This document shows positions 7,924-17,800 of a DNA stretch of 64,000 bases, piece by piece. The notes under the pieces were generated by a model. It saw only the letters and a list, made by a program, of their open reading frames with translations, made no database searches and was not told the origin of the DNA. Each line of letters opens with the position of its first letter. Within the stretch, counting starts at the first letter, position 1. Source of the DNA: a bacterium (GTDB taxonomy: Bacteria > Actinomycetota > Acidimicrobiia > Acidimicrobiales > Bin134); contig JAPPAP010000025.1 of NCBI GenBank assembly GCA_026705465.1, forward strand, positions 310,001 through 374,000, given 5' to 3'. A program made the position numbers and the translations under genes.

Positions 7924-7972
7924 AAGACATGTCGCCGGGTGGCAGCTCCTTCGGTAGCGGGAATTGGCAACA

Positions 7973-8533
7973 GTGGCCGAGGTAAGACCCTGTGAAGCGA
8001 TCGCGGGCGCGTTCATCGTGTCCCCCGATATCCATGGCGACGAGCGCGGCGTGTTCGTGGAGACCTATCGCAAGGAGTGGATCCCCGGCGCTGGGGAGAT
8101 GATCCAGGCCAATCGGGGCGACCGGCGGGCCGGATCGGTGGTGGGATTGCACTACCACCTCCATCAGGCCGACTACTGGTATGTACCGGTCGGCCAGGCT
8201 CGGGTTGTGCTCCACGATCTGCGATCGCAATCACCCACCGATGGGCGCACAGTGGCATTGCCTCTTGGCACCGAGCCCGACGGCGTCAACCACCATCGGG
8301 GGGTGTACATCCCGCCAGGGGTGGCCCACGGTTTCGCCGCCCTGTCGGACATGACCATCACGTATCTGGTGGACGGCTACTACAACCCCGCCGACGAGTT
8401 GGGAGTGGCCTGGGACGACCCCGAGATAGGGGCCGACTGGGGCGTGGACAGCCCGATCCTGTCGGCTCGGGACCAGTCCAATCCCCGCCGCTCGGCGATC
8501 CCCGATCATCTTCGGCCTCATTTCTCGACATGA
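7973..8533 (+). CDS. rmlC: dTDP-4-dehydrorhamnose 3,5-epimerase
   Basis: A 186-residue cupin-fold enzyme converting dTDP-4-keto-6-deoxyglucose to dTDP-4-keto-L-rhamnose. The family signatures are in order: GDERGVFVETYR, SVVGLHYHLHQADYWYVP (catalytic His region), the beta strand with VVLHDLR, HRGVYIPPGVAHGFAAL and DGYYNPADELGVAWDDPEIG. GLHYH replaces the common GLHYQ, a minor variant. The start is either the GTG at 7973 or a TTG at 7964, and neither has a clear ribosome binding site. It lies between rmlA and rmlB on the same strand, consistent with one transcript. Confidence 0.9.
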   Translation: MAEVRPCEAIAGAFIVSPDIHGDERGVFVETYRKEWIPGAGEMIQANRGDRRAGSVVGLHYHLHQADYWYVPVGQARVVLHDLRSQSPTDGRTVALPLGTEPDGVNHHRGVYIPPGVAHGFAALSDMTITYLVDGYYNPADELGVAWDDPEIGADWGVDSPILSARDQSNPRRSAIPDHLRPHFST

Positions 8534-8594
8534 CCGACTTCGCTGCACCGCAGCCGCGATCTTCTTCGGACCCGGTTCGAAGCCCAAACGTGGC

Positions 8595-9569
8595 ATGAGG
8601 CTCTTGGTCACCGGGGGCGCGGGCTTCATTGGGTCGAACTATGTGCGCTGGTTGCTGGCTCGTACCGACGACCATGTCGTGGTGTATGACGCCCTTACCT
8701 ATGCCGGGAACCGCGACAACCTTCGAAGTCTCGAAGGTGACCCCCGCATGGTGTTCATCAAAGGCGACGTGTGTGACCGCGATGGGATGACCCAGGCGAT
8801 GGCCGGCTGCGATGGGGTGGTTCATTTCGCGGCTGAGAGCCACGTGGACCGCTCAATTGTCGGTCCCGACGAATTCGTACGCACCAACTGCGACGGCACC
8901 AACGTGGTATGCGACACTGCTCGCCTGCTGGAGGTGGGCAAAGTAGTCCACGTTTCCACCGATGAGGTGTACGGGTCGATCGAAGAGGGGTCGTTCGCCG
9001 AAACCGACCGATTGGAGCCCAGCTCGCCCTACTCAGCGTCGAAGGCCGGAGCCGACTTGATCGCACTGGCCTACCGGGAGACCTTCGGCCTGCCCGTGTC
9101 GGTCACCCGCACCACTAACAACTTCGGCCCCTACCAGCACCCCGAAAAGCTCATTCCCTTGTTCACTACCAACTTGTTGGACGGGCTCGCTGTTCCCCTC
9201 TACGGAGATGGCCTGAATGTGCGTGACTGGTGTCATGTGGACGACAACTGCGCGGCCATCGACGTGGTGCTGCGCCAAGGCCAGCCTGGGGAGATCTACA
9301 ACATCGCCGGTGGCAACGAGCTCACCAATCGGGACCTGACCAACCGCCTGTTGGCGCTGTGCGGACGGGACGAGTCATTCATCCAACCGGTGGCCGACCG
9401 GCCGGGTCACGACCGGCGCTACTCGGTCGACGCGGCCAAGATAAAAGACCTGGGATGGTCGCCGGTCCGGGAGCTGGACGAGGCGTTGGCCGCAACGGTG
9501 GCCTGGTACCGGGATAACCGTTGGTGGTGGGAACCGCTCAAGGAAGCCAAGCCAGCGGCACGGTCATGA
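8595..9569 (+). CDS. rmlB: dTDP-glucose 4,6-dehydratase
   Basis: A 324-residue short-chain dehydrogenase/reductase that oxidises and dehydrates dTDP-glucose to dTDP-4-keto-6-deoxyglucose with bound NAD+. The NAD-binding GGAGFIGSNYVRWLL begins at residue 7. The substrate-recognition HFAAESHVDRSI is near 77, the catalytic STDEVYGSIEEGSF near 117, SPYSASKAGADL carries the active-site Tyr/Lys, and RTTNNFGPYQHPEKLIPL is followed by YGDGLNVRDWCHVDDNC. Length and all motifs match RmlB. It lies 61 nt after rmlC and 22 nt before rmlD. Confidence 0.96.
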   Translation: MRLLVTGGAGFIGSNYVRWLLARTDDHVVVYDALTYAGNRDNLRSLEGDPRMVFIKGDVCDRDGMTQAMAGCDGVVHFAAESHVDRSIVGPDEFVRTNCDGTNVVCDTARLLEVGKVVHVSTDEVYGSIEEGSFAETDRLEPSSPYSASKAGADLIALAYRETFGLPVSVTRTTNNFGPYQHPEKLIPLFTTNLLDGLAVPLYGDGLNVRDWCHVDDNCAAIDVVLRQGQPGEIYNIAGGNELTNRDLTNRLLALCGRDESFIQPVADRPGHDRRYSVDAAKIKDLGWSPVRELDEALAATVAWYRDNRWWWEPLKEAKPAARS

Positions 9570-9591
9570 AGGTGTCGAGATTGGCGGAGAA

Positions 9592-10437
9592 ATGAGGGTG
9601 CTGGTCGTCGGAGCGGCGGGTCAGCTTGGCCACGATGTAGCGGCGCAGTTCGCCGGTTCCGGCCACGATGTAGTCGCGGCTCGCCGTCAGGAGCTGGACG
9701 TCTCCCAACGAGACCAGGTGCTCGGTGCAATAGGCGCCATCCGACCGGACACCGTGGTCAACTGCGCGGCCTATACCGCTGTGGACGCTTGCGAGGCCGA
9801 TGCTGAGCGAGCCTATGAGGTCAACGCCTGGGCGGTACGCCACCTAGCCGAGGCGGCCCGCCGATTTGATGCCCACTTGTGTCACATTTCCACCGACTAT
9901 GTGTTCTCCGGCGAAAAAGCCGAGCCCTACCACGAATGGGACCGGACCGATCCCCGGTCGGTCTATGGCGCCAGCAAGTTGGAAGGGGAGAAGGAAGCAG
10001 GCTTAGCCGCCACCATCGTGCGGACCTCGTGGTTGTGCGGGAGGCACGGATCCAACATCGTGGGTACCGTGTTGCGGCTAGCCGCCGAAGACGGTCCCCT
10101 TCGGTTCGTGAGCGATCAGCGGGGTTCGCCCTCATTCACCGCTGATGTGGCTGCGGTGATCCAGCGGCTGTGTGTTGACCGACGTCCTGGCCTCTATCAC
10201 GTGACCAATCAGGGAGATGTGTCTTGGCATGAATTCGCCCGGGAGATCATGGCCTCCGCCGACCATGATCCCGACCGGGTGGAGCCCATCGCAACCGCCG
10301 ACTTGCAACCGCAGCGCCCCGCGGCCCGGCCGGCCAACTCGGTGTTGGAGAACCGGGCCCTGGCCTTGGCTGGCCTTGATCTCCTGCCGCATTTCAGAGA
10401 GCCGTTGAAACGCCTGGTGGCCGATCTGCTGAATTGA
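9592..10437 (+). CDS. rmlD: dTDP-4-dehydrorhamnose reductase
   Basis: A 281-residue NAD(P)H-dependent reductase completing dTDP-L-rhamnose. GAAGQLGHDVAAQF is the cofactor loop at residue 7, DTVVNCAAYTAVDACEAD follows near 47, HISTDYVFSGEK near 95, YGASKLEGEK carries the catalytic Tyr-x3-Lys, and IVRTSWLCGRHGSN comes after. The start ATG is 22 nt past the rmlB stop, and the gene ends 21 nt before the convergent SpoIID-type gene. No obvious terminator hairpin is visible between them. Confidence 0.95.
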   Translation: MRVLVVGAAGQLGHDVAAQFAGSGHDVVAARRQELDVSQRDQVLGAIGAIRPDTVVNCAAYTAVDACEADAERAYEVNAWAVRHLAEAARRFDAHLCHISTDYVFSGEKAEPYHEWDRTDPRSVYGASKLEGEKEAGLAATIVRTSWLCGRHGSNIVGTVLRLAAEDGPLRFVSDQRGSPSFTADVAAVIQRLCVDRRPGLYHVTNQGDVSWHEFAREIMASADHDPDRVEPIATADLQPQRPAARPANSVLENRALALAGLDLLPHFREPLKRLVADLLN

Positions 10438-10458
10438 TCCCAGCCAGTCTTGGCGACG

Positions 10459-13400
10459 TTACGCGGCTCCCGCTTGGATGTGGGGTTGGCAGGCGTCTTC
10501 GGCCTCTCGTTTGGGTTCGCCGAGCGTCTTGGGACCCATGTGGCAGTTCACAATCAAGAACGCCTGATAGAGGTCTTCGAGTTCGGGGGAGGCGTGGCGC
10601 AGGTGCTCGAGGGCCCGCTGGCGGGCTACCGCAGCCCGTCGGGTTCGGGGAAGGGCGCAGACCTCTGCCACACCGTCGCCGTCACCGTCGTGGGCGTACG
10701 TGGTCGGACCCCCGAGGCTGTCGTTCAAGCAGAAGTCCGGGCCGTCGATGTATCCGGAATAGAACTGCGGGTCATCCACAACATCGGGCTCAGGCGTACC
10801 GTCGGGCGTCGGCGACTGCGTACCCGTGCCTCCATTTGCTTCGGGGAGCGATCCCGGAACCCCTTGCGCGTTGCCGGTGAGCTCTCGGTGTTGCTGGCAC
10901 TCGTCCACCACTTCTGCTTTGGGCTCGCCGAATGTCTCTGCCACCGAGCGGCACTCCTCGGCAAAGCGGGCGGTGAAGATATCTGGTTTCACCAATGCCA
11001 GATTCTCCAGAGTCCGCTGGTGGGCCACTGCCTGCCGGCGCGTGCTGGGAAGCGAGCACACCTCGGCGACTCCGTCCCCGTTCCCGTCGTGGGCATAGGT
11101 GACAGGTCCGCCAAGGCTCCGGTTTGCGCAGAAGTCCGGGCCGTCTATGTATCCGGAGTAGAACTTCTCGTCGGGGGAAATGGGATCGCCCGGTGGAGTC
11201 TCCCCCGGGCTGACCGGCTCAGCGGGGCTTTGGGGGATTGTCGCTTGGGGGACTCTGAAATCAAACAGCGTGGACAAGAGCTGCTCCTGTCCGCTCTCTC
11301 GGGCGGCGGTGTTGATCCGCGCCTGAAGCCGGTTGCCGCTGACGGTGATGGAGCGAGAGGTGCCGGTAATCTGGATTTGGGCCTTGTCCAAGCGGCCTGA
11401 ACCGCCAATGCCGCCAACAGTTGCCATGCTGATGAGCTGGCCTACAGCAGTATCGGGGTGGTCGTTCAGCCACCGGTTTAGGTCGGCGACCGAGTAGGTG
11501 CGCGACCAGGAGACATACGGGTTGACGGCTTGGTCGTCGAACGGGTCGGGTTTGGCGGGAAGATAAGGGAGGTCGGTGGAAAACACGTATCCACTGCGCT
11601 CGGTATGGCCGCCGTTGGACGCGTGGTAGAACGCTCGGATGGGTGCCCCCCCGTGGAGCAGCACCTGTCCAGCGGTGTTTTCCACGGCTCGAAGCCAGGT
11701 AGCGGCGTCGGCATGCTTTTCTCGGCTGTCGCCTACGTAGGCCTGGTCCCACACGCTTGCGTAGAGATCGAATGGCCGAGTCCATGTCGCGGAGGCTCGC
11801 CGTTCCCGTAGCGTGGCGGTGGCATAACTACGAGCCGCGATGGCCTGGGCCTCGTGAATTGGCAGTGGCCAATTCATGGGCGACTCGGCGATGCCCCGCA
11901 AGTACTGCTCCATCGAAAGGGAATCAAGGATTACGTAGAAGGTGCCCGGGTCCCCGCCAGCGGGCACCAAATTGATGCGGCCGTGGGAGTAGGAGCGGCC
12001 GGTGTTGGACACTGACACCGATGTGCCGGTTGCGAAGTGCAGTTGGGCGGTACGACCCGGACATCCGGCGTTGCCGCACACGTCGACCCCATTGCTGGTG
12101 AAGTGCCAGTGACCGGCGTGGTAGATGACGCTCACCGGCGTTCCCGCGGCCACCCGGATGTCGCCCTGGCCGTCGACGGTGATGCGGTTTGCCCCCTGGG
12201 GGGTCAGCGTGGTTCCGGTGGTAGTGCTCAGGTGAATGCGAATGGCGTCTTCGGGATGCACAGGGTCGGGTGTAGGTTCGATGACCGGTTCGGTGGTGGG
12301 CGTGGAATCGGCCTTAGGGATGTCCGGTGGCGTGTTGTGAGGATCGCTGAAGAACTTCTCCGTGGTCAATGAGTCCAAAACGATCCGGAATCGGTTCGGG
12401 TCTCCGGCGACGGCGACGAGGTTGATGCGGCCGTGGGAGTAGGAGCGGCCGGTGGTGGATACGGCTACGGCGGTGTCGGTGCCGAAGTGGAGCTGGGCGG
12501 TCTGTCCCGAGCAACCGCTGCCGCAGAGGTCGGTGCTGGCGAACCGAATACGCCAGAGTCCGCCGACGCGAGTGACGATAATGGGGGTTCCGGCTGGGGC
12601 CCGGGCTGCGCTCTGGCCTCCGACTGCGATGTTCTGGTTATCGATGGTGATGCGGTTCAAGCCCTCGGGCGTGAGCATGGTGGCCTCGGCGGCGGCCAAC
12701 ACGATCTGCACCGGGTTGGCTTCCTGATCATTGCCGGGGTTGGATGCGCCCGGGTTGTTGTGGGGGTCATTGAGAAAGTTCTCGACGGCGAATGAGTCGA
12801 GGGTGATGTGGAATCGGTTCGGGTCTCCGGCGACGGCGACGAGGTTGATGCGGCCGTGGGAGTAGGAGCGCCCGGTAGTGGATACGGCTACGGCGGTGTC
12901 GGTGGCGAAGTGAAGTTGCGCGGTTTGCCCGGAGCAGCCGTTGCCGCAGACGTCGGTGGCGCCATAGGTAATGCGCCACAGCCCGTCGACGCGGGCGACG
13001 GCAATGGGGGTTCCGGCTGGGGCTCGGGCTGCGCTCTGGCCTCCGACTGCGATGTTCAGGTTGTCGATGGTTATCCGGTTGAGCCCTTGGGGAGTAAGCG
13101 TGGTGCTGTCGGTGGTGGCCAGCAGCACCGGGGCGAGAACATTGACGGCAGTCGCGGTAGAACTTGGAGCAGGGGTCGACGTCGGTGCCGCACCATCGGC
13201 CGGGCGTCCATAGTTTCCTGCCAGCACTGTGTTTTCGTAGTAGAAGCCCAGAATCTGCTGCGCGCTGTGACCAGCCTGAGCTCGGGCTAGGCCTCCCCAC
13301 TGGCTCATGCCCACGCCGTGTCCCCAGCCCTTGCCTGTGAATGTGACTGTTGCCGAGGGGTCGACGATGAGAACTGGGGATTGTGTGCTCTGCTGAGCAG

Positions 13401-13509
13401 TCGAAGGGGCTGCGACCAACACCGATGCCGCAACGACCAGTGCCGATGCGGCGATGAATAGTTGGGTTGAGCGAGGGCGCCTTGTCACCGCCGACCGCTG
13501 CCAATGCAT
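10459..13509 (-). CDS. SpoIID/LytB-type exported protein with internal triplication and C-terminal tandem modules
   Basis: A 1016-residue exported protein. A basic N-terminus (RRPRSTQ) and hydrophobic segment ending APSTAQQ form a signal peptide from the ATG at 13509; an in-frame TTG at 13545 is less likely. GKGWGHGVGMSQWGGLARAQ (about 60-80) and SMEQYLRGIAESPMNW with QAIAARSYATA (about 530-570) are SpoIID/LytB signatures, including the Glu expected for lytic peptidoglycan cleavage. Between them lie three copies of a roughly 110-residue unit (LTPQGLNRITIDN...CSGQTAQLHFATDTAV...GRSYSHGRINLV). The C-terminus carries two 133-residue-spaced modules with FYSGYIDGPDFC and DGDGDGVAEVC, resembling calcium-binding excalibur motifs. 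It probably acts in the wall or at septa. The repeats make it much longer than the usual 350-700 residues. Confidence 0.85.
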   Translation of the reverse strand: MHWQRSAVTRRPRSTQLFIAASALVVAASVLVAAPSTAQQSTQSPVLIVDPSATVTFTGKGWGHGVGMSQWGGLARAQAGHSAQQILGFYYENTVLAGNYGRPADGAAPTSTPAPSSTATAVNVLAPVLLATTDSTTLTPQGLNRITIDNLNIAVGGQSAARAPAGTPIAVARVDGLWRITYGATDVCGNGCSGQTAQLHFATDTAVAVSTTGRSYSHGRINLVAVAGDPNRFHITLDSFAVENFLNDPHNNPGASNPGNDQEANPVQIVLAAAEATMLTPEGLNRITIDNQNIAVGGQSAARAPAGTPIIVTRVGGLWRIRFASTDLCGSGCSGQTAQLHFGTDTAVAVSTTGRSYSHGRINLVAVAGDPNRFRIVLDSLTTEKFFSDPHNTPPDIPKADSTPTTEPVIEPTPDPVHPEDAIRIHLSTTTGTTLTPQGANRITVDGQGDIRVAAGTPVSVIYHAGHWHFTSNGVDVCGNAGCPGRTAQLHFATGTSVSVSNTGRSYSHGRINLVPAGGDPGTFYVILDSLSMEQYLRGIAESPMNWPLPIHEAQAIAARSYATATLRERRASATWTRPFDLYASVWDQAYVGDSREKHADAATWLRAVENTAGQVLLHGGAPIRAFYHASNGGHTERSGYVFSTDLPYLPAKPDPFDDQAVNPYVSWSRTYSVADLNRWLNDHPDTAVGQLISMATVGGIGGSGRLDKAQIQITGTSRSITVSGNRLQARINTAARESGQEQLLSTLFDFRVPQATIPQSPAEPVSPGETPPGDPISPDEKFYSGYIDGPDFCANRSLGGPVTYAHDGNGDGVAEVCSLPSTRRQAVAHQRTLENLALVKPDIFTARFAEECRSVAETFGEPKAEVVDECQQHRELTGNAQGVPGSLPEANGGTGTQSPTPDGTPEPDVVDDPQFYSGYIDGPDFCLNDSLGGPTTYAHDGDGDGVAEVCALPRTRRAAVARQRALEHLRHASPELEDLYQAFLIVNCHMGPKTLGEPKREAEDACQPHIQAGAA
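11890..13135 (-). repeat. Three in-frame coding repeats within the SpoIID-type gene
   Basis: The DNA around 12391-12480 and 12814-12905 is nearly identical (offset 423 nt, 141 codons). The third copy shares GATGCGGCCGTGGGAGTAGG at 11974, which is 450 nt from the copy at 12424. The near-identity of the two upstream copies points to a recent duplication or ongoing gene conversion. Confidence 0.8.
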
Positions 13510-13648
13510 AGAACGTCCAAAACCGGTTGGCCGCCCGCCGGGCAATTCTCCCAGCTTCCGCCCTAGCCATCAAGTACACCCAGTTGAAATGCCGAATTGT
13601 CACCAAACCGTGTCGGCGCACCGCCCATAATCGCAGATCATCAACTGC

Positions 13649-13654
13649 TATCTT
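13649..13654 (+). promoter_or_regulatory. -10 hexamer of a probable leaderless promoter
   Basis: TATCTT ends 6 nt before the GTG at 13661, in the divergent gap to the SpoIID-type gene. No ribosome binding site is visible. Confidence 0.5.
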
Positions 13655-13660
13655 GCGGCT

Positions 13661-14779
13661 GTGCCCAAGGCTCCCGCTGCGCCAGTGAAGCTAGCTGTTG
13701 ATGCCACCGCGCTGCTGGTCCCTCGCACGGGCGTGGGAATGTTTACCGCTGAATTGCTCAAAGAACTGGGCCGACGCCCTGATTTTGTCGTATCGGCTTT
13801 TGTCATCGGCCACGTGGGTCAGCACTGGTTGCCGAGCGACATTGGTGGCGGTGTCCGAGAGATGCCGGGCCGGCTTCCCTCTGGTCTTGTGCGCCGACTT
13901 TGGAAGTGCTTCGCCACTCCCAGTGCTGAATGGCTCGCGGGGAAAAGTGATTTGGTCCACGGCCCCAACTACATTGTGCCGCCCACGAGGCATGCGGCTT
14001 CGGTGGTGTCAGTACACGATGTCGGATTCGAGCATGATCCGCCGATGTCCATTCCCGGAGCACTGGGCCATCGCCAATCCGTACGAGCCGCCATCAAGCG
14101 AGGGGCTTGGGTTCAAACCGGCTCCGAGTTTGTCGCCAATGAGATCCGCGAGATTTACGACGTGGCCCCGGATCGCGTCGTTACCATTCCTTACGGGGTC
14201 CGGCTGGCGCCGCCCGGGCCTCATCCTTCGCCAGGAGCACCATATGTGCTGGCCCTGGGATCCGCTGACCGACGCAAAGATCTCACGACCCTGGTCGCGT
14301 CGTTCAACCAAGTGGCTGCGGAGCACAGCGGCCTTCGGCTTATCCATGCTGGTCCAGATGGTGATGCCACTGAGGAGTTGAACCAGTCGATCGCCAACAG
14401 CCCTTACAGAAACCGCATTCAAAGGTTGGGGTGGGTGGACGACGAGACCCGCTCTTCCCTCCTGCACGGGGCCGCAGTGGTGGTTTATCCGTCCCTTTAT
14501 GAGGGATTTGGGTTCGTGCCGCTTGAAGCCATGCTCGCGAACGCTCCGGTGATAACAACCCCAGTAGCGTCCATTCCCGAAGTAGCTGGCGATGCTGCCC
14601 TGTATGTCGCTCCCGGCAATGCCGAGGAGCTGGCCGACGCGCTGAAGCGAGTGCTCTGTGATACTGCGTTGGCCGTGGATTTGGTGATCCGGGGACAGGA
14701 TCGCGCTGCAGGCTACACATGGGCGCAAACCGGGGAGATGATGGCTGACTTTTTCCATCTGGCGGCATCTTCTCGCTGA
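13661..14779 (+). CDS. Glycosyltransferase family 4
   Basis: A 372-residue GT-B fold retaining glycosyltransferase, cytoplasmic or membrane-associated, using a nucleotide sugar to extend an envelope glycan. The N-terminal half holds a glycine-rich acceptor loop (VPRTGVGMFTAELLKEL, residues 20-36), SDLVHGPNYIVPP and VSVHDVGFEHDP. The C-terminal half has LALGSADRRKDL (about 203), AGPDG, and the donor-binding YPSLYEGFGFVPLEAMLAN (about 279-297; EX7E motif). It is the first gene of a plus-strand run of GTs, Wzm/Wzt and a methyltransferase. The sugar specificity cannot be read from the sequence; rhamnose or mannose is plausible from the neighbours. Confidence 0.88.
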   Translation: MPKAPAAPVKLAVDATALLVPRTGVGMFTAELLKELGRRPDFVVSAFVIGHVGQHWLPSDIGGGVREMPGRLPSGLVRRLWKCFATPSAEWLAGKSDLVHGPNYIVPPTRHAASVVSVHDVGFEHDPPMSIPGALGHRQSVRAAIKRGAWVQTGSEFVANEIREIYDVAPDRVVTIPYGVRLAPPGPHPSPGAPYVLALGSADRRKDLTTLVASFNQVAAEHSGLRLIHAGPDGDATEELNQSIANSPYRNRIQRLGWVDDETRSSLLHGAAVVVYPSLYEGFGFVPLEAMLANAPVITTPVASIPEVAGDAALYVAPGNAEELADALKRVLCDTALAVDLVIRGQDRAAGYTWAQTGEMMADFFHLAASSR

Positions 14780-14804
14780 AAAGGCGGGGATATAGAGGGC
14801 CGAG

Positions 14805-14810
14805 TAGGAT
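14805..14810 (+). promoter_or_regulatory. -10 hexamer of a probable leaderless promoter
   Basis: TAGGAT ends 8 nt before the GTG at 14819, with no ribosome binding site between. Confidence 0.5.
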
Positions 14811-14818
14811 TTCTCGCA

Positions 14819-17800
14819 GTGTCTGAGTCCTCGTCTGGTTCCCAGCTGCCGAGGCTGGACGATGGTGTTCATCGCGCGGCCAGACGCCTGTATGAGCGAA
14901 TGCTGCCCACAGGGACTCGTCGTCGCAGGTGGGTGAGCGGGGCACTAGTAGTGGTTTGGGAAATTCGCAACGCGGCGATCCGCATTCGAGTCGAATGGCG
15001 CCGCCGCCGGGGCAAGTCAGAGCCCAAGGAGAGGCCAACCCCCCAGCCGGCAGTGCTGGCATTTCACGAGTGGTTCTATCGGCTTCCGGCTGAGCAAGAC
15101 GTCTTGGCTGCCCAAAGCGAGCTCTTCGAGCAGTGGCCGAAGCCGTTGAGGGTGTGGGGGTTGGTGATTGATGACGGCGGCGAGCTGGCAGCGACGGAGA
15201 AGTCACTGAGGGATCAATCGTGGGGCCAGGTCGAGGTGGTCAAAGTAGCGCCGAGCGGGTTGGTCGAGGAGTTCCGCAGGCTGTCTCAGGACCATCCCGA
15301 TGACATAGCACTGGTGTTGCGTGCTGGGGACCGTTTGCGGCCTGATGCAGCGTTCGAGTTGGCCAAGGCCGCGTGGTGCGATCCCTGGCTGGAGCTCATC
15401 TACTGGGATGACGACCTGGATGTCATAGGTGAAGTCTGGGATTGGTACTTGGCGGGCCAGAGCGAGGGCGTCTACTACGACGATGATTTGGATGGTTTGG
15501 GCGGCTCGCGATTGAAGCCGGGCTGGTCACCGGATCTCTTGGTATCTGCGAACTACATCGGAAGGGCGTTTGCGGTGCGAGCCCGATGCCTACGACCCGA
15601 TACCGCCCTTCGGTATCGAGATGCCGGATTGGACGACGACTCCCTTTGGTGGGACCTGCTGCTGGAGCTGGACGTCGACGACCACCGAGTGCGCCGTCTG
15701 CCCATGGTGCTGCAAACGATGGTTCGCCGGTGCGGCCAGGTCCAGTCCTACCACGAAGAACTGGCAGACCGTTGGCTGGCCCGGAACGGGTGGCCAGCCA
15801 GAGCCAAGGCGGGTCCCAATGGCATGACCCTGGAGTGGAAGCCGGATCGATCAGCATCGGCGAGCGTCATCGTGGCTACTCGCCATAACCGAGAGTTGCT
15901 GGAGGGTGCTTTGGCGCTGATCCGAGCCGCAGACCACCCGTCCCTCGAACTCCTCATCGTGGACAACGGAGGTCGATGCGAAGACAACGAGTCGTGGTAC
16001 CAAGATCATGCCGGCGATCTGAGCCCTCGGATCATCTGGTGGGAAGAGCCGTTCAACTACTCAGCAGTCAACAACTATGCCGCAGCTCAGGCCACCGGTG
16101 AAGTTCTGGTGTTTTTGAATGATGACACTGCGCTTGGCCATCCCGGCTGGTTGGACAATCTCTGCGGCTGGGCCCTGCGTCCCGAAATCGGGTTGGCTGG
16201 ACTTCAGCTCCTAGACGGCGACGGCCTGATTCAGCACGGTGGAGTGATTATCGGGCTCAACGGTCTGGCCGACCATCTGTTCAAGGGCATGGCCCCCCAG
16301 TCCGACACCTTGCTGGGGTCCACCGACTGGACTCGCAACACCATCTCGGTCACGGGGGCTTGCCTGGCGGTGCGCCGCTCGGTATTCGAGGAGATTGGGG
16401 GTTTCGACGAGCGCTTGGAGTTGTGCGGCAGCGATGTGGTGCTCGGGCTGCGAGCCCGGCAGTTGGGATACCGAAATGTGGTCTGCGCGGCCACTCCCGT
16501 CAAGCATCTAGAGTCGGCCACTCGGGGGGCGCATGTGCCCGAGAACGACGTGTTTGCCAGCTACTGGTCCTATCAGCGATATCTGATGGGTGGCGACCCC
16601 TACTTCTCGCCGATCCTCAGTGCGCACCATACCGAGCCTATGCCGCGCCGCGAGGAGAAGCCGAACGTCTTGAAGCAGCTCTCGAGCATGCTGGGACGGT
16701 CGATGGAAGTCTTCTACCAGCGCAACGACCCCGAGGAGGCCAATGCCCTAGCTCTTGCCTCAAAAGCCGATCGAAGTGTCGCCGAAGCGGTGAGCCAGGA
16801 GCACCGAGAGGCCCCCGGCCGCCGTGAGGTGAAGACGGTCAATTGGTTTGTGCCCGAGATACAAAACCCCTTCTACGGGGGCTTCCACACCGTGTTCCGT
16901 CTGGCCGACCACCTAGCGGTCCACCACGGGGTAGAAAATCGGTTCATGGTGATGACTGGACCCATTGATCACGATGAGCGGTGGTACCGGTCAGGGATCG
17001 CGGCGGCCTTCGAATCATTGGGTAGCAGCCCGATCATCTACCACGACTCTTTCGCATTCGATCCCGATGATGTGCCTCCTGCCGACGCGGCCGTGGCCAC
17101 CATGTGGACGACGGCTTACTTCGCAGCCCGAACGCCCGCCCAGGCTCGCCGCTTCTATCTGATCCAGGACTATGAGCCGATGTTTTATCCGGCGGGCACC
17201 CTCCATGCTCTCGCAGAGCACACCTACCGATTGGGCCTCTACGGGCTGTGCAACACCGCTCACTTGGCAGAGATCTACCGAGATCGCTACGGCGGAGTTG
17301 CCGGCCACTTCTGGCCTGCGGTGGACGAGAGCGTCTTTCATGCCCGTGGCCGCCTTCCTACCGATCCGAACCGCCCGGTCAATGTCTTCGTGTATGCCCG
17401 CCCCGGCCACACCCGCAATTGCTGGGAGTTGGCCGCTGTCGCAGTGCGTTTGGTAAAGGAACAGTTGGCAAACAGAGTGCGCATCGTGACTGCTGGGTCG
17501 TGGGCGTTCCCCGAGCACATGGAGAATCTCATTACCCATATTGGCCAACTCGACTACCGCGAAACTGGGCCGTTGTATCGCACCTGCGACATCGGGATCG
17601 CCCTTACTGCCTCTGAGCACCCGTCTTATCTCCCCCTGGAGTTGATGGCGTGCGGGGTCGCGGTTGTGGCGCTTGACAACCCGGCGGGCGACTGGTTGCT
17701 GCACCATGACCGCAATTGCCTGAGGGCGGTGCAGACCGCGGACGGCTTGGCCGCCGAGATCATCGCCCTGGTGGAAGACCCCGACCGCCGCCAACGGCTC

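Noticed and set aside
10450..11400. Plus-strand frame of 316 codons opposite the SpoIID-type gene
   Set aside because: It mirrors the repeated modules of the real gene and has no domain of its own.
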